DNA of 64,000 bases from Pseudomonas sp. P818 (GCF_000418555.1 NZ_ATKM01000005.1:496001-560000); one strand, 5' to 3'. Shown: positions 38,004 through 48,078, counted from the first letter of the stretch. The notes: generated from the letters alone by a model not told the origin. Program-made: numbers and translations.

Positions 38004-38864
38004 TTACAGACGAGCCGCCTTGAAGGTGTTGCAGCGCCCCGGCTGGCCGCTCTCGAAACCGGTGCTGAACCAGCGCACGCGCTGCTGCGAGGTGCCATGA
38101 GTGAAGGCGTCCGGCACCACCTGACCGCGCGCCTGCTTTTGCAGGCGATCATCGCCGATGGCGCTGGCGGCATTCAGTGCCTCTTCCAGGTCACCGGCCT
38201 CCAGCCAGTCATGCCGGCGCTGCGCGTGATGCGCCCAGACCCCGGCTAGGCAGTCGGCCTGTAACTCCTGACGCACCAGCAGGCCGCCATCGCCCTCGAC
38301 GCGTTCGCCGCGCTGGCGCGCCGCATTGACCCTGGCCGACACGCCCAGCAGCGTCTGCACATGGTGGCCGACCTCATGGGCGATCACATAGGCCTGGGCG
38401 AAGTCGCCGGCAGCCGAGAAGCGCTGCTCCATCTCGCGGAAGAACGCCATGTCCAGATAAACGCGCTGATCGCCCGGGCAGTAGAAGGGGCCGACCGCCG
38501 AGCTGGCGAAACCGCAGGCCGAATTGACGCCGCCGGAGAACAGCACCAGTTGCGGGTCGCGATACTGCTGGCCAGCCTGCTGGAACAGCTCGCGCCAGGT
38601 GTCTTCGGTGTCACCGAGAATGGCGCGGACGAACTCGCTCTGCTGGTCGTTGGCCGGCGCTGCGCCTTGTGTCTGCGCGACCTGCGGCTGGGTGGCCTGG
38701 CCGGCGATCTGGCCGAGTATCTGCAGCGGGTCCTGCCCGGTCAGCAGGCCGAAGATGACGATCAGCGCCACGCCGCCCAGGCTCAGGCCGCCACCGAGGC
38801 GCCTGCCGGAACGGCCGCGTGCGTCTACCACGTTGTCACTGCGTCTACCGCGTTGCCAGCGCAT
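38004..38864 (-). CDS. Neutral zinc metallopeptidase, YpfJ family
   Basis: A 286-residue protein with a basic N-terminus (MRWQRGRRSDNVVDARG), one membrane anchor (LGGVALIVIFGLL), then a periplasmic peptidase-like domain. The zinc motif HEVGHH lies in YVIAHEVGHHVQTLLG, and ELQADCLAGVWAHHA downstream supplies the third ligand region. The family is widespread and its substrate is unknown. The gene is convergent with the MFS exporter, with 9 bases between the stops. Confidence 0.92.
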   Translation of the reverse strand: MRWQRGRRSDNVVDARGRSGRRLGGGLSLGGVALIVIFGLLTGQDPLQILGQIAGQATQPQVAQTQGAAPANDQQSEFVRAILGDTEDTWRELFQQAGQQYRDPQLVLFSGGVNSACGFASSAVGPFYCPGDQRVYLDMAFFREMEQRFSAAGDFAQAYVIAHEVGHHVQTLLGVSARVNAARQRGERVEGDGGLLVRQELQADCLAGVWAHHAQRRHDWLEAGDLEEALNAASAIGDDRLQKQARGQVVPDAFTHGTSQQRVRWFSTGFESGQPGRCNTFKAARL

Positions 38865-38914
38865 GGCTGCACTCCCGGGTTGCTGATCGCTGCAGTGTAG
38901 CCGTCGACGCCGAC

Positions 38915-39349
38915 TCAGTTGGCCGGGTAGTCGCTGAGCAGCTGGTCCTGGCGATCCCGATCCAGACCGATGACCTGATAGGCGTCGACACGTTCGTCAT
39001 ATTCCATGCCCGGCGAACCCATGGGCATGCCGGGTACGGCGGCGCCGATCAGGTCCGGGCGTTCGCGCAGCTTGAGAATGTCCGCTGCCGGTACATGCCC
39101 TTCGACGAACTTGCCGTCGATCACACCGGTGTGACAGGAGGCCAGGCGCGGCGGCACGCCAAGCTTCTGTTTGACGGCGCTCATGTCCGCTTCGACATGG
39201 TCGTTGACGGTGAAGCCGTTGTCCTGCAGATGGCTGATCCAGGCCTTGCAGCAGCCACAATTGGCATCGCGGTGCACATCGATGGTCAGCGGCTCGCTGG
39301 CGTGGGCCAGGCCGGTGACGAGAAAGAGGGCGAGCAGGGAACGACGCAT
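38915..39349 (-). CDS. DUF411 family exported metal-binding-like protein
   Basis: A 144-residue protein with signal peptide ending LAHASEP. C31, C33 and C34 in NCGCCKAW form the DUF411 cysteine cluster, and SCHTGVIDGKFVEGHVP gives the conserved Cys-His pair. The family often lies in copper-resistance loci and is thought to bind metal. Here it is 3 kb from the copper module. Function is inferred. Confidence 0.9.
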   Translation of the reverse strand: MRRSLLALFLVTGLAHASEPLTIDVHRDANCGCCKAWISHLQDNGFTVNDHVEADMSAVKQKLGVPPRLASCHTGVIDGKFVEGHVPAADILKLRERPDLIGAAVPGMPMGSPGMEYDERVDAYQVIGLDRDRQDQLLSDYPAN

Positions 39350-39476
39350 GGCAAGGCTCCGGAAGGACGAGCGCCCAGCATAGCGCCGCGGCTGACACTG
39401 CCCAAGTGCTTGCGACTATGCGTCGCGACCAGTGGCGGCCTATGCTGGCGCAGTTCCCATTGCCTGGAGTTCGCCG

Positions 39477-39860
39477 ATGTTGTTCGCCCGAATCGTCCTG
39501 TCGATCCAGATCGCTGCCCTTGCCGTACTGGGGCTGGCCTACTTCATCCGGCCCGAGGAGATGGCCAGCTTCAGCGGTGCGCTGCTGATGGGCAACGCCG
39601 CAGTGACCGAGGTGCGCGCCTACTATGGTGGGCTGCAGCTGGGGCTGGCAGCCTATCTTGTGATGGCACTGCTGCGCCTGGACCTGCTGCGCCCGGCGCT
39701 GATCCTGCTGGTGCTGCTGTACAGCGTACTGGCGTTGGCGCGCCTCGCCGGGTTGTGGCTGGACGGTGGCACGCAACAGACCTTCAACCTCTACGCGCTG
39801 CTGCTCGAAGCCGTTTCAGCCGCTTTGGCCTGGTGGGCGCTGCGCGGCTTGTCACGCTGA
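39477..39860 (+). CDS. Small four-helix membrane protein, DUF4345-like
   Basis: A 127-residue hydrophobic protein with about four membrane segments. ATG 39477 (MLFARIVLSIQIAALAVLGL) follows CTGGAG; an earlier in-frame start is unlikely. VRAYYGGLQLGLAAYLVMAL is typical of DUF4345. Function unknown. It is divergent from the DUF411 gene. Confidence 0.75.
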   Translation: MLFARIVLSIQIAALAVLGLAYFIRPEEMASFSGALLMGNAAVTEVRAYYGGLQLGLAAYLVMALLRLDLLRPALILLVLLYSVLALARLAGLWLDGGTQQTFNLYALLLEAVSAALAWWALRGLSR

Positions 39861-39863
39861 GCC

Positions 39864-39910
39864 GTAGCCCGGATGCGATCCGGCAGGCCAATCTCGGATT
39901 GCATGCGGGC
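39864..39910. repeat. Dispersed hairpin repeat (GTAGCCCGGAT family)
   Basis: GTAGCCCGGATGCGATCCGG followed by an imperfect inverted CGGATTGCATGCGGGC. It sits between convergent genes and probably serves as their transcript end. Confidence 0.7.
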
Positions 39911-39921
39911 AGCGAGGGGGC

Positions 39922-41010
39922 TCAGCGCCGTTCCAGCAACACACCCGCTTCCATGTGGTGGGTGTAGGGGAACTGGTCGAACAGCGCGCTGCGCGTCACC
40001 TTGTGCGTATCGTTGAGCTGGGCGATGTTGGCGGCCAGGGTTTCCGGGTTGCAGGAGATGTACAGGATGCGCTCGAAACGGCGAGTCAGCTCGCAGGTGT
40101 CCGGGTCCATGCCCGCGCGTGGCGGGTCGACGAAGACGCTGCCGAACGCATAGCTTTTCAGGTCGATGCCGGCCAGGCGGCGGAACGGGCGCACTTCGTT
40201 GAGCGCCTGGGTCAGCTCCTCGGCGGACAGGCGCACCAGCTCGACGTTGTCCACACCGTTGTCAGCCAGGTTGGCCAGGGCGGCGTTCACCGAGGTCTTG
40301 CTGATCTCGGTGGCCAGCACGCGGCGCACGCGGGTGGCCAGCGGCAGGGTGAAGTTGCCATTGCCGCAGTACAGTTCCAGCAGGTCGTCATCGCGCTCGC
40401 CGAGCACGTCATGGGCCCAACCCAGCATCTTCTCGCACACCCGGCCGTTGGGCTGGGTAAAGGCGCCCTCCGGTTGGCGATAGCGGAATGTGCGTCCGGC
40501 TACGGTTAATTCTTCTTCCACATAGTCGCGACCGATCACCAGACGCTGGCCACGGGACCGGCCGACCAGGCTGACGTTCAGCTCGGCAGCCAGGCGCTCC
40601 GCCTCAGCCTGCCAGGCGTCGTCCAGCGGGCGATGGTAGGCCAGGGTGATCAGTGCGTCGCCGGCCAGAGTAGTGAGGAACTCGACCTGGAACAGCTTGA
40701 ACGACAGCGTTTCGCTGGCTTTCCAGGCAGCGCGCAGACGCGGCATCAGTTCGTTGATGCGCAGGCTGGCGATGGGGAAGTCGTCGAGCAGGATCGGCGT
40801 GTGCTTGTCGCCCGGGGCGAACATGGCGTAGTGGCGTTGACCGTCTTCACGCCACAGGCGGAACTCGGCGCGCATGCGGTAATGCTCGCGCGGCGAGTCG
40901 AATACCACAGGCTCGGGTGCGGCGAAGGGCGCCAGCAATTCGACCAGACGGGCCTTCTTCTCGGCGAGTTGGGCTTCGTAGGTGGCGGGGTCGAATGCGG
41001 GGCGGCTCAT
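39922..41010 (-). CDS. trmA: tRNA (uracil-54,C5)-methyltransferase
   Basis: A 362-residue enzyme that forms ribothymidine at position 54 of tRNA. Length and motifs fit TrmA: N-terminal [15 protein letters not shown] motif [25 protein letters not shown], and catalytic cysteine in [13 protein letters not shown]. The C-terminal TVARSAL-type stretch here reads [19 protein letters not shown], with the conserved glutamate. Monocistronic. Confidence 0.96.
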   Translation of the reverse strand: MSRPAFDPATYEAQLAEKKARLVELLAPFAAPEPVVFDSPREHYRMRAEFRLWREDGQRHYAMFAPGDKHTPILLDDFPIASLRINELMPRLRAAWKASETLSFKLFQVEFLTTLAGDALITLAYHRPLDDAWQAEAERLAAELNVSLVGRSRGQRLVIGRDYVEEELTVAGRTFRYRQPEGAFTQPNGRVCEKMLGWAHDVLGERDDDLLELYCGNGNFTLPLATRVRRVLATEISKTSVNAALANLADNGVDNVELVRLSAEELTQALNEVRPFRRLAGIDLKSYAFGSVFVDPPRAGMDPDTCELTRRFERILYISCNPETLAANIAQLNDTHKVTRSALFDQFPYTHHMEAGVLLERR

Positions 41011-41110
41011 CGGTCACTCATGGGGCAGGAAAACGGGGCGCCATTGTAGCGGAGGCGGTGGCCCTGTGCCTTGGGTTACTCGTCGGCGCTGCGCCGTGGG
41101 TTGATTGTGC

Positions 41111-41283
41111 TTTTCATCCACCGTTGGTTTGGCCGGAGAGAAGGATTGGTGAACATGAGAGGCGATGTCCACCCTACGTGTTGGCCGGCGGGTGTCGTAG
41201 GGTGGATGACGCTTTTTTCATCCACCGTTGGTGTGGTCGGAGAGAAGGTGTTGGTGGACATGAAAAGCGATGTCCACCCTACG
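41111..41283. repeat. Tandem pair of a dispersed 69-base repeat
   Basis: Two similar units (41111-41178 and 41215-41283) each begin TTTTCATCCACCGTTGGT and end GATGTCCACCCTACG. Between them GTAGGGTGGATGACGC is the inverse of the element ends. A single related hairpin unit lies at 48995-49067. The rest of the 290-base trmA-permease gap shows nothing else. Confidence 0.8.
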
Positions 41284-41301
41284 CCTCGAGATATCCGGTG
41301 A

Positions 41302-42594
41302 TCAGGCGAAGTAGGCCAGCTTGACGATGAACAGGGCAGAGAGCACCCACATCGCCGGGTTCAGTTCACGCCAGCGGCCGGACAGCACCTTGACCGCGGT
41401 CCAGGCGATGAAGCCGAAGGCGATGCCGTTGGCGATGGAGAAGGTCAGCGGCATGGCCAGGGCGGCGACCACCACCGGCGCGGCGACAGTCAGGTCGTCC
41501 CAGTCGATCTGCGCCAGGCTGCTCATCATCAGTACGGCGACGAACAGCAACGCCGGGGCGGTGGCGTAGGCCGGTACCGAGCCGGCCAGCGGGGCGAAGA
41601 ACAGGCTGAGCAGAAACAGCGCGGCGACCACGCAGGCGGTCAGGCCGGTACGCCCGCCAGCGCTGATGCCGGCCGCCGATTCGATGTAGCTGGTGGTGGT
41701 GCTGGTGCCCAGCGCGGCGCCGGCCATGGTCGCGGTGCTGTCAGCCAGCAGGGCGCGGCCCAGGCGTGGCATCTTGCCGTCCTTGTCCAGCAGGTCGGCC
41801 TTCTGCGCGACGCCCACCAGGGTGCCGGAAGTGTCGAACAGGTCGACGAAGAGGAAGGCGAAGATCACGCTGACCAGGCCGATATCCAGCGCGCCGGCGA
41901 TATCCAGTTGCAGCAGGGTCGGCATCAGCGACGGCGGCATGGAGATCACGCCCGGCAGCTCGGACAGGCCGAGCGCGATGGACAGGCCGGTGACCAGCAG
42001 GATGCCGATCATCACCGCGCCGGTGACCTTGCGATAGGCCAGCGCGGCGATGACGAAGAAGCCCAGGCAGGCCAGCAGCGCGCCGCCCTGGCTCATGTCG
42101 CCCAGGCCGACCAGGGTGGCCGGGTGGTCGACCACGATGCCGGCGTTCTTCAGCGCGATGATCGCCAGGAACAGGCCGATACCCGCGGCGATGCCGGCGC
42201 GCAGGGCCAGAGGGATGCTGTTGATGATCCACTCGCGGATCTTGAAGATCGACAGCAGGAAGAAGATCGCGCCGGAGAGGAACACCGCGCCCAGGGCGGT
42301 CTGCCAGCTGTAGCCCATGGTCATGACCACGGTGTAGGTGAAGAATGCGTTGAGGCCCATGCCCGGCGCCAGGGCGATCGGGTAGTTGGCCAACAGACCC
42401 ATCACCAGCGAGCCGATGGCGGCGGCCAGGCAGGTGGCGACGAATACCGCGCCATGGTCCATGCCGGCCTCGGCCAGCATGTTGGGGTTGACGAAAAGGA
42501 TGTAGGCCATGGTCAGGAAGGTGGTGATCCCGGCCAGTATCTCGGTGCGCACCGTGGTGTTGTGGGCTTTGAGTTGGAACAGTCTTTCCAGCAT
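41302..42594 (-). CDS. NCS2/AzgA-type purine permease
   Basis: A 430-residue transporter with about 14 membrane segments. The start at 42594 (MLERLFQLKAHNTTVRTEIL) follows GGGGAGCC; the upstream frame extension is not family-like. Hallmarks are AGITTFLTMAYILFVNP, LAPGMGLNAFFTYTVV and FVDLFDTSGTLVGVA. This AzgA branch imports adenine, guanine or hypoxanthine with protons. Which purine is preferred cannot be read from the sequence. Confidence 0.92.
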   Translation of the reverse strand: MLERLFQLKAHNTTVRTEILAGITTFLTMAYILFVNPNMLAEAGMDHGAVFVATCLAAAIGSLVMGLLANYPIALAPGMGLNAFFTYTVVMTMGYSWQTALGAVFLSGAIFFLLSIFKIREWIINSIPLALRAGIAAGIGLFLAIIALKNAGIVVDHPATLVGLGDMSQGGALLACLGFFVIAALAYRKVTGAVMIGILLVTGLSIALGLSELPGVISMPPSLMPTLLQLDIAGALDIGLVSVIFAFLFVDLFDTSGTLVGVAQKADLLDKDGKMPRLGRALLADSTATMAGAALGTSTTTSYIESAAGISAGGRTGLTACVVAALFLLSLFFAPLAGSVPAYATAPALLFVAVLMMSSLAQIDWDDLTVAAPVVVAALAMPLTFSIANGIAFGFIAWTAVKVLSGRWRELNPAMWVLSALFIVKLAYFA

Positions 42595-42793
42595 GGTGGC
42601 TCCCCGAGGCGCGAACGCGCCGAAATTGGTCTGCAGAAAGCAAAGCACATTCGTCCGTACGGGCCGGAAAATTGCTCGGTCTCGCAAAAGCCGCGCATCA
42701 TACCAGCAAGGTTTTGCCGGGTGAATTTATGGTCTTTTCGGCCTTTTCATGACCGGCTGGACGGTTTCGTTTTACGCCTGAAGGAGTTGAGAA

Positions 42794-43345
42794 ATGAGCA
42801 AGCGAGCACTGATTGCCGTCGCCGATGGCGTCGAGGATCTGGAATGCGTCACCCTGATCGACGTGTTGCGCCGCGCCGATGTGGAGGTGCTGGTGGCGAG
42901 CATCGAAGAGCGGCGGATGATCACCTGCGCCCGTGGCACGCGTCTGACGGCCGACGCCATGTTGGTGGACGTGCTGGCCCAGGATTTCGACCTGATCGTC
43001 CTGCCCGGTGGCATGCCTGGCGCGCAGCGCCTGGCCGAGTTCGAGCCGCTGGCCGAGCGCGTGCGCAGGCAGGCCAAGGCCGGCGAGCTGTTCGCCGCCA
43101 TCTGCGCCGCACCTGCGTTGGCGTTGCAGAATTACGGCGTACTCAGGCAGCGGCGCATGACCTGCTACCCGGCGTTCAGTGATCGTCTCAGCGGTTGCAC
43201 CTTCGTCGACGAGGCGGTGGTGGTCGACGGCAACTGCATCACCAGCCAGGGCCCGGGAACCGCGCTGGCCTTCGCGCTGACCCTGGTCGAGCGTCTGGTC
43301 GGGCGTGGCACGCGCAGCGAGGTGGCCAAGGCGATGCTGGTGTAG
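42794..43345 (+). CDS. DJ-1/PfpI family protein, YajL-like
   Basis: A 183-residue DJ-1 superfamily protein starting MSKRALIAVADGVEDLE. The conserved reactive cysteine lies at the nucleophile elbow in FAAICAAPALAL, with E14 as the partner acid and PGGMPGAQRL nearby. YajL and DJ-1 proteins act in oxidative and carbonyl stress; a thiamine-synthesis-linked name (ThiJ) is historical. GAAGGAG precedes the ATG. It is divergent from the purine permease. Confidence 0.92.
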   Translation: MSKRALIAVADGVEDLECVTLIDVLRRADVEVLVASIEERRMITCARGTRLTADAMLVDVLAQDFDLIVLPGGMPGAQRLAEFEPLAERVRRQAKAGELFAAICAAPALALQNYGVLRQRRMTCYPAFSDRLSGCTFVDEAVVVDGNCITSQGPGTALAFALTLVERLVGRGTRSEVAKAMLV

Positions 43346-43363
43346 AGGACGCGACCTGACTCT

Positions 43364-43483
43364 GTGGCCCGGTCGAAATCCGGGGCGCTGGCCATGATGT
43401 TCCCCGGATTGCATCCGGGTTACGCAACGCGCGGTCCAGGACTGGTGGGCTGAAGCCCACCCTACGAGCTGAAGCCCACCCTA
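43364..43483. repeat. Cluster of dispersed hairpin repeats
   Basis: A degenerate GTAGCCCGGAT-family pair (43364-43422) is followed by a second family, GGTGGGCTGAAGCCCACC at 43444-43461, partly repeated again as GCTGAAGCCCACCCTA at 43468-43483. It fills the gap between convergent DJ-1 family and ada genes. Confidence 0.7.
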
Positions 43484-43505
43484 GGAGCTGAAACGCCCGT
43501 ACGGG

Positions 43506-44534
43506 CTAGGTCTCCTGGCTTTCCTGCTTCAGCAGTTGGCGCTTGCGCTGCAGCCCCCAGCGGTAGCCGCTGAGGCTGCCATCGCCGGCCACCACGCGGT
43601 GGCACGGTAGCAGCAGGCCGATGGCGTTGCTGGCGCAGGCCCGGGCAACCGCACGGGGGTGACTGTCGAGTTGCCCGGCCAGCTCGGTGTAGCTGCGAGT
43701 TTCGCCGCGAGGAATGTCCTGCAGCGCCTGCCAGACGCGCTGCTGAAAGGCCGTGCCGCGAATGTCCAGCGGCAGGCGGGCGGCGCGCTCGGGTTCTTCC
43801 AGCTGCGTCAGGATCTGCTGCAGCCAGTTGCGCAGGCCTGTCTCATCCTCTTCCAGTTGCGCCGCGGCAAAGCGTTGCTGCAGCTCTTCGCGCAGGGCCA
43901 TGGGCTCGTCGCCGAACAGCAGCGCACAGACGCCCTTGTCGCTGGTGGCCAGCAGCACCTGGCCGAGCGGGCAGGGGGCGATGCTGTAACGCAGGCGCTC
44001 GCCGGCCCCTCGTTGGCGGCGTTGCGCGGGCGTCAGGGCCTGAGGTTTTTCATACAGGGCGCGAGTTCCGGAGTAACCGGCGGCCAGGGCCGCATCGAGC
44101 ACGCTGCCCGCCTCGGGTAGCCGGGCCTCCAGACGCTGCCGGCGCTGCGCCGCGGCCCAGGCATTGGGCGTCATCCCGGTGCGCGCCTTGAATGCGCGGG
44201 CCAGGTGCGACGGCGACAGGCCAATACGTGCGGCCAGTTGCGTCAGCGTCAGGCGCTGTTCGGCGCGCAGCAGTTCGCAGGCGGCCGTGACCAGCGCGTC
44301 GAGCTGTTGTGCCGGGCTCTGGCCTTGTGGCGAGCAGCGCTTGCAGGGGCGAAAGCCAGCCGCTTCGGCTCTCGCTGCATCTTCATGAAAACTGACGTTG
44401 TCACGCCGTGGTCGCCGCGCCGGGCAGTTCGGCCGGCAATAGATGCCGGTGCTGCGTACGGCGAAGACGAAGCGACCGTCGAACGCCTCGTCACGCTCGC
44501 AGACAGCCCGCCAGCAGCGTTCCTGATCGAGCAT
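43506..44534 (-). CDS. ada: Bifunctional O6-alkylguanine methyltransferase/regulator Ada
   Basis: A 342-residue Ada. The N-terminal zinc domain has C33, C37, C64 and C67 (GIYCRPNCPARRP and FRPCKRCSPQ), one of which accepts methyl groups from phosphotriesters. An AraC-type helix-turn-helix follows (LAARIGLSPSHLARAFKARTG). The C-terminal methyltransferase has the active cysteine in LLPCHRVVAGDGSLSGYRWG. It repairs alkylated DNA and, when methylated, activates its regulon. Confidence 0.95.
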   Translation of the reverse strand: MLDQERCWRAVCERDEAFDGRFVFAVRSTGIYCRPNCPARRPRRDNVSFHEDAARAEAAGFRPCKRCSPQGQSPAQQLDALVTAACELLRAEQRLTLTQLAARIGLSPSHLARAFKARTGMTPNAWAAAQRRQRLEARLPEAGSVLDAALAAGYSGTRALYEKPQALTPAQRRQRGAGERLRYSIAPCPLGQVLLATSDKGVCALLFGDEPMALREELQQRFAAAQLEEDETGLRNWLQQILTQLEEPERAARLPLDIRGTAFQQRVWQALQDIPRGETRSYTELAGQLDSHPRAVARACASNAIGLLLPCHRVVAGDGSLSGYRWGLQRKRQLLKQESQET

Positions 44535-44703
44535 GGGGCAGCCCTTTTGTAAGTGATCTGGCGACGATTGTCGGCTGGCACCCGCGTGCTGCCAATCCGT
44601 ATCGCACTTTCAAAACCCATGTGCGGTCATTTGTATGACGGCCTGAGCGCAAATACAGCCCAGCGCCTTTAATGAGGGTAGGCGGATGCCAACGGAGGTC
44701 GCC

Positions 44704-45876
44704 ATGCGCGGGATGCTCGATAGGCCGGAACAGGAACTGATTCTCGTAGTGGACGACGCCGTCGAGGCGCGCCAGCGACTCGGCGCGCTGCTGGTCGACC
44801 GCTACCAGGTGAGGCTGGTGGGAAATGAGGAAGCGTTGGCGGCGGCCAGGTCGCGGCCGCAACCCGATCTGATCCTGCTCAACTGGCAGGACGACTACGC
44901 GCTTTGCCGCGAACTCAAGCGCGACCCGCAGACTCGCTATATCCCGCTGATTCTGGTGACGGCCAGAAGCGATGCCGCCGACGAGCAGCTGGGCTTCGAC
45001 CTCGGCGCCGCCGACTACATCACCAAGCCGGTTAGCCCGCCCATCGTGCTTGCCCGCGTGCGGGCGCAACTGCAACTCAAGGCTGCCACCGACTATCTGC
45101 GCGACAAGAGCGAGTACCTGGAGCTCGAGGTCAAACGGCGCACGCGCGATATTCAGCGCTTGCAGGACGTCACCATTGAGGCCATGGCCAGTGTCGCGGT
45201 GATGCGCGACAACCCGCGCAGCCGTCGCCTGGAGCGGATCGAGCGCTACATGATCGGCCTGGCCACCGCCCTGGCGCGGCAGCAGCCGGCGCTGTCCGAT
45301 ACGTTGAGCGAGGAGCGCATCGCCCAGCTGGGCAAGTCGGCCATGCTGCATGTGATCGACCGCCTGACCCTGCCCGATCGCGTACTACTCAGCCATGGCG
45401 AGCCGGACGAGAGTGACCTGCACCTGCTGAGCGAGGGCGTGATCGCCGGGCGTGAAGCGCTGGAGCGAGCCGAGCGCAAGCTGGGCAGCATCACCGACTT
45501 TCTCTCCGACGCCAAGGATATCGTTTACGGCCAGCACGAGCGTTGGGATGGCAAAGGCTACCCGCAGGGCCTGTTCGGTGAGCAGATACCGCTGTCGGCG
45601 CGGCTGATGGCGCTGGTGGGACATTTCGAAGAACTAACCTGCCAGCATGCCTACCTGCCGCCTGTCAGCCCGGAGCAGGCGGTATCGCAGATCTGCGCGG
45701 CCAGCGGCACGCGCTTCGATCCGATGGTAGTGCTGGCCTTCGTCGAGGCGACGCCGGAGTTCCTGCATATCGCCCAGAGCCTGGCCGACGACGCCGCTGC
45801 AGTCGGCGTCGAGCTGCAGCGCCTGGAAGATTCGCTGGCAGAAAGCATCGAGCTGACCATGCCGCCGGCGTCCTGA
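44704..45876 (+). CDS. Receiver/HD-GYP-like protein with degenerate active sites
   Basis: A 390-residue protein. ATG 44704 follows GGAGG (44694-44698); ATG 44686 is also in frame. The receiver (1-125) keeps D17/D18, T86 and K108 but has N60 in DLILLNWQDD where the phospho-accepting Asp should be. A helical linker leads to an HD-GYP-like domain (about 155-330). The first metal His is replaced (NPRSRRLERIERYM), and the HD pair reads H216-V217 (AMLHVIDRL). HERWDGKGYPQGLFG with the GYP motif survives. It is therefore unlikely to be phosphorylated in the usual way or to hydrolyse cyclic di-GMP, and may act as a binding protein. It stands alone. Confidence 0.88.
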   Translation: MRGMLDRPEQELILVVDDAVEARQRLGALLVDRYQVRLVGNEEALAAARSRPQPDLILLNWQDDYALCRELKRDPQTRYIPLILVTARSDAADEQLGFDLGAADYITKPVSPPIVLARVRAQLQLKAATDYLRDKSEYLELEVKRRTRDIQRLQDVTIEAMASVAVMRDNPRSRRLERIERYMIGLATALARQQPALSDTLSEERIAQLGKSAMLHVIDRLTLPDRVLLSHGEPDESDLHLLSEGVIAGREALERAERKLGSITDFLSDAKDIVYGQHERWDGKGYPQGLFGEQIPLSARLMALVGHFEELTCQHAYLPPVSPEQAVSQICAASGTRFDPMVVLAFVEATPEFLHIAQSLADDAAAVGVELQRLEDSLAESIELTMPPAS

Positions 45877-45990
45877 AGCAGTGCCGGCTCGTGCAGGGTG
45901 CGCACCGCTGCACCGCGTCTGCCGTGCGCGACCGATTCGGCCCACGGCACCCTGGTGTCGCGACACGGATGATCTGTCGCTGCCTTGAAC

Positions 45991-46060
45991 CGTGGGAGGG
46001 GCTTCAGCCGCGAGCGAATTTGAATGCGCTAAAAGCGTCGCGGCTAAAGCCCCTCCCACG
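45991..46060. repeat. REP-type inverted repeat pair
   Basis: CGTGGGAGGGGCTTCAGCCG and its inverse CGGCTAAAGCCCCTCCCACG are separated by about 30 bases. It lies in the 250-base gap between the HD-GYP-like gene and dppF; the rest of the gap shows nothing that I can identify. Confidence 0.85.
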
Positions 46061-46128
46061 AAGCCGGGCGCTGAACCGATACGCCATGGTTGACGGGACG
46101 CCAGCGACCTGCGTGGCCATCGCAGGGG

Positions 46129-47100
46129 TCAATCGACGATCCGCTCCACATGATGGCAGGCCACCTGCCGCGCATCGATCAGGCGCAGCTCCGGGCGCTC
46201 GACACGGCAGCGTTCGTCGGCGTGCGGGCAGCGTTTGTGGAAGGCGCAGCCGGAAGGCGGATTCAGCGGATTGGGCAATTCACCGCTGATCTTCATTCTG
46301 GGCTTGTCCGGGTCCGGATGGATGGCCGGCGTCGCCGACAGCAGCGCACGGGTGTAGGGATGCAGCGGGCGGCTGTAGAGCAATTCCGATGCGCCCATTT
46401 CCGCTGGACGGCCGAGGTACATCACCAGCACGTCGTCGGCGACATGGCGCACCACCGCGAGGTTGTGCGAGATGAACACGTAGCCGGTGTCGAACTCTTC
46501 TTGCAGGTCCATGAACAGGTTGAGCACCTGCGCCTGGATCGACACGTCCAGCGCCGAGGTCGGCTCGTCCGCCACCAGTACCTTGGGCTGCAGCATCATG
46601 GCGCGGGCCAGGGCGATGCGCTGGCGCTGACCACCGGAGAACATGTGCGGGTAGCGCTGGTAGTGCTCGGGGCGCAGCCCCACCTGCTGCATCATCGCCT
46701 GGACCCGCTCGCGGCGTTCGACGCGGGAGAGGTCGGTGTTGATCAGCAGCGGTTCGGCCAACTGATCGCCGACCTTCTGCCGGGGATTGAGCGAGGCATA
46801 GGGGTTCTGGAACACCATCTGCACGTCGCGGCGCAGCTGCTTGCGCTCGGCCTTGCTGGCGCCGGCCACTTCGCGCCCGGCGATCTGCAGGCTGCCGGCG
46901 CTGGGCTCTTCGATCAGGGTCAGGGCACGGGCCAGGGTGGACTTGCCGCAGCCGGATTCACCGACCACCGCCAGGGTCCTGCCGGCCTCCAGCGCGAACG
47001 ACACGCCGTTGAGCGCCTGCACCGTTGCCGCTGGCTTGAACAGCCCGCGCGAGACGCTGTAGTGACGGGTCAGCTCATGGGCTTGCAGTACGGTGCTCAT
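46129..47100 (-). CDS. dppF: Dipeptide ABC transporter ATP-binding protein DppF
   Basis: A 323-residue ATPase starting [19 protein letters not shown] at 47100. Walker [12 protein letters not shown], signature [15 protein letters not shown] and Walker [13 protein letters not shown] are intact. The C-terminal oligopeptide-transporter extension carries a cysteine-rich motif ([14 protein letters not shown]) that binds an Fe-S cluster in related DppD/F proteins. It overlaps dppD by 4 bases and is the last gene of the operon. Confidence 0.95.
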   Translation of the reverse strand: MSTVLQAHELTRHYSVSRGLFKPAATVQALNGVSFALEAGRTLAVVGESGCGKSTLARALTLIEEPSAGSLQIAGREVAGASKAERKQLRRDVQMVFQNPYASLNPRQKVGDQLAEPLLINTDLSRVERRERVQAMMQQVGLRPEHYQRYPHMFSGGQRQRIALARAMMLQPKVLVADEPTSALDVSIQAQVLNLFMDLQEEFDTGYVFISHNLAVVRHVADDVLVMYLGRPAEMGASELLYSRPLHPYTRALLSATPAIHPDPDKPRMKISGELPNPLNPPSGCAFHKRCPHADERCRVERPELRLIDARQVACHHVERIVD

Positions 47101-48068
47101 CGGGCCACCTCCGTCGTTGGTTGAAGAGGGAAGAAGCAGCGCGCGGCGCCACGCTCGTGCGGGTCCAGGGTGGGGCGTTGCAGGTGGCAGCGCTCCTGCA
47201 CGTACGGGCAGCGGGGGGACAGCAGGCAACCTATCGGGCGGTCGTAGCGACCGGGGACGATGCCGGGCAGGGTGGCCAGGCGGCTGGCGCCGGCGCTGTG
47301 TTCGGGGATGGCCTTGAGCAGCGCCTCGGTGTAGGGGTGGCTGGGGGCATCGAACAGGGTCGGCACCTGGCCCAGCTCTACCGCCTGCCCGGCGTACATC
47401 ACGCAGACGCGCTGAGCGGTTTCGGCGACCACCGCCAGGTCGTGGGTGATCAGTACCAGGGCCATGCCCTCATCGCGCTGCAGGTTCAGCAGCAGCTCCA
47501 TGATCTGTGCCTGGATGGTCACGTCCAGCGCGGTGGTGGGTTCGTCGGCGATCAGCAGCTTGGGTTCGGCAGCGATCGCCATGGCGATCGCCACACGCTG
47601 ACTCATGCCGCCGGAAAGCTGGTGCGGGTAGGCCTCGAGGCGGCTGGCGGCGCCGGGAATCTCGACCCTTTCCAGCAGCTGCAGGGCACGTGCCCGCGCT
47701 GCCTTGCCCTTCAGGCCGAGGTGCTGGCGCAGCACTTCCTCGATCTGGAAACCCACGGTGTAGCTGGGGTTGAGGGCGGTCATCGGGTCCTGGAAGACCA
47801 TGGCCAGATCCTTGCCGACGATATGCCGGCGCTGGCGGCCTTTGAGGCGCAGCATGTCGGTGCCGTCGAACTGCAGGCAGTCGGCCTGAACGATACCGGG
47901 CGCATCGATCAGGCCCATCAGCGCCATCATGGTCACCGACTTGCCGGAGCCGGACTCACCGACGATGGCCAGTACCTCGCCCTTGTCCACGCACAGGTCG
48001 AGGCCGTCGACCACCGGCATGGCCGAGCCGAAACGTACGGACAGATTGCGGATATTCAGCAGGCTCAT
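47097..48068 (-). CDS. dppD: Dipeptide ABC transporter ATP-binding protein DppD
   Basis: A 323-residue ATPase starting [15 protein letters not shown] at 48068. Walker [12 protein letters not shown], signature [15 protein letters not shown], Walker [13 protein letters not shown], and the C-terminal [14 protein letters not shown] cluster are all present. It pairs with DppF under the DppBC channel. Ten bases separate it from dppC. Confidence 0.95.
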   Translation of the reverse strand: MSLLNIRNLSVRFGSAMPVVDGLDLCVDKGEVLAIVGESGSGKSVTMMALMGLIDAPGIVQADCLQFDGTDMLRLKGRQRRHIVGKDLAMVFQDPMTALNPSYTVGFQIEEVLRQHLGLKGKAARARALQLLERVEIPGAASRLEAYPHQLSGGMSQRVAIAMAIAAEPKLLIADEPTTALDVTIQAQIMELLLNLQRDEGMALVLITHDLAVVAETAQRVCVMYAGQAVELGQVPTLFDAPSHPYTEALLKAIPEHSAGASRLATLPGIVPGRYDRPIGCLLSPRCPYVQERCHLQRPTLDPHERGAARCFFPLQPTTEVAR

Positions 48069-48078
48069 TCCTGGTTCC

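Noticed and set aside
43346..43505. Repeat cluster as a CRISPR-like array
   Set aside because: The units are inverted REP-like hairpins of differing families, not evenly spaced direct repeats with unique spacers.
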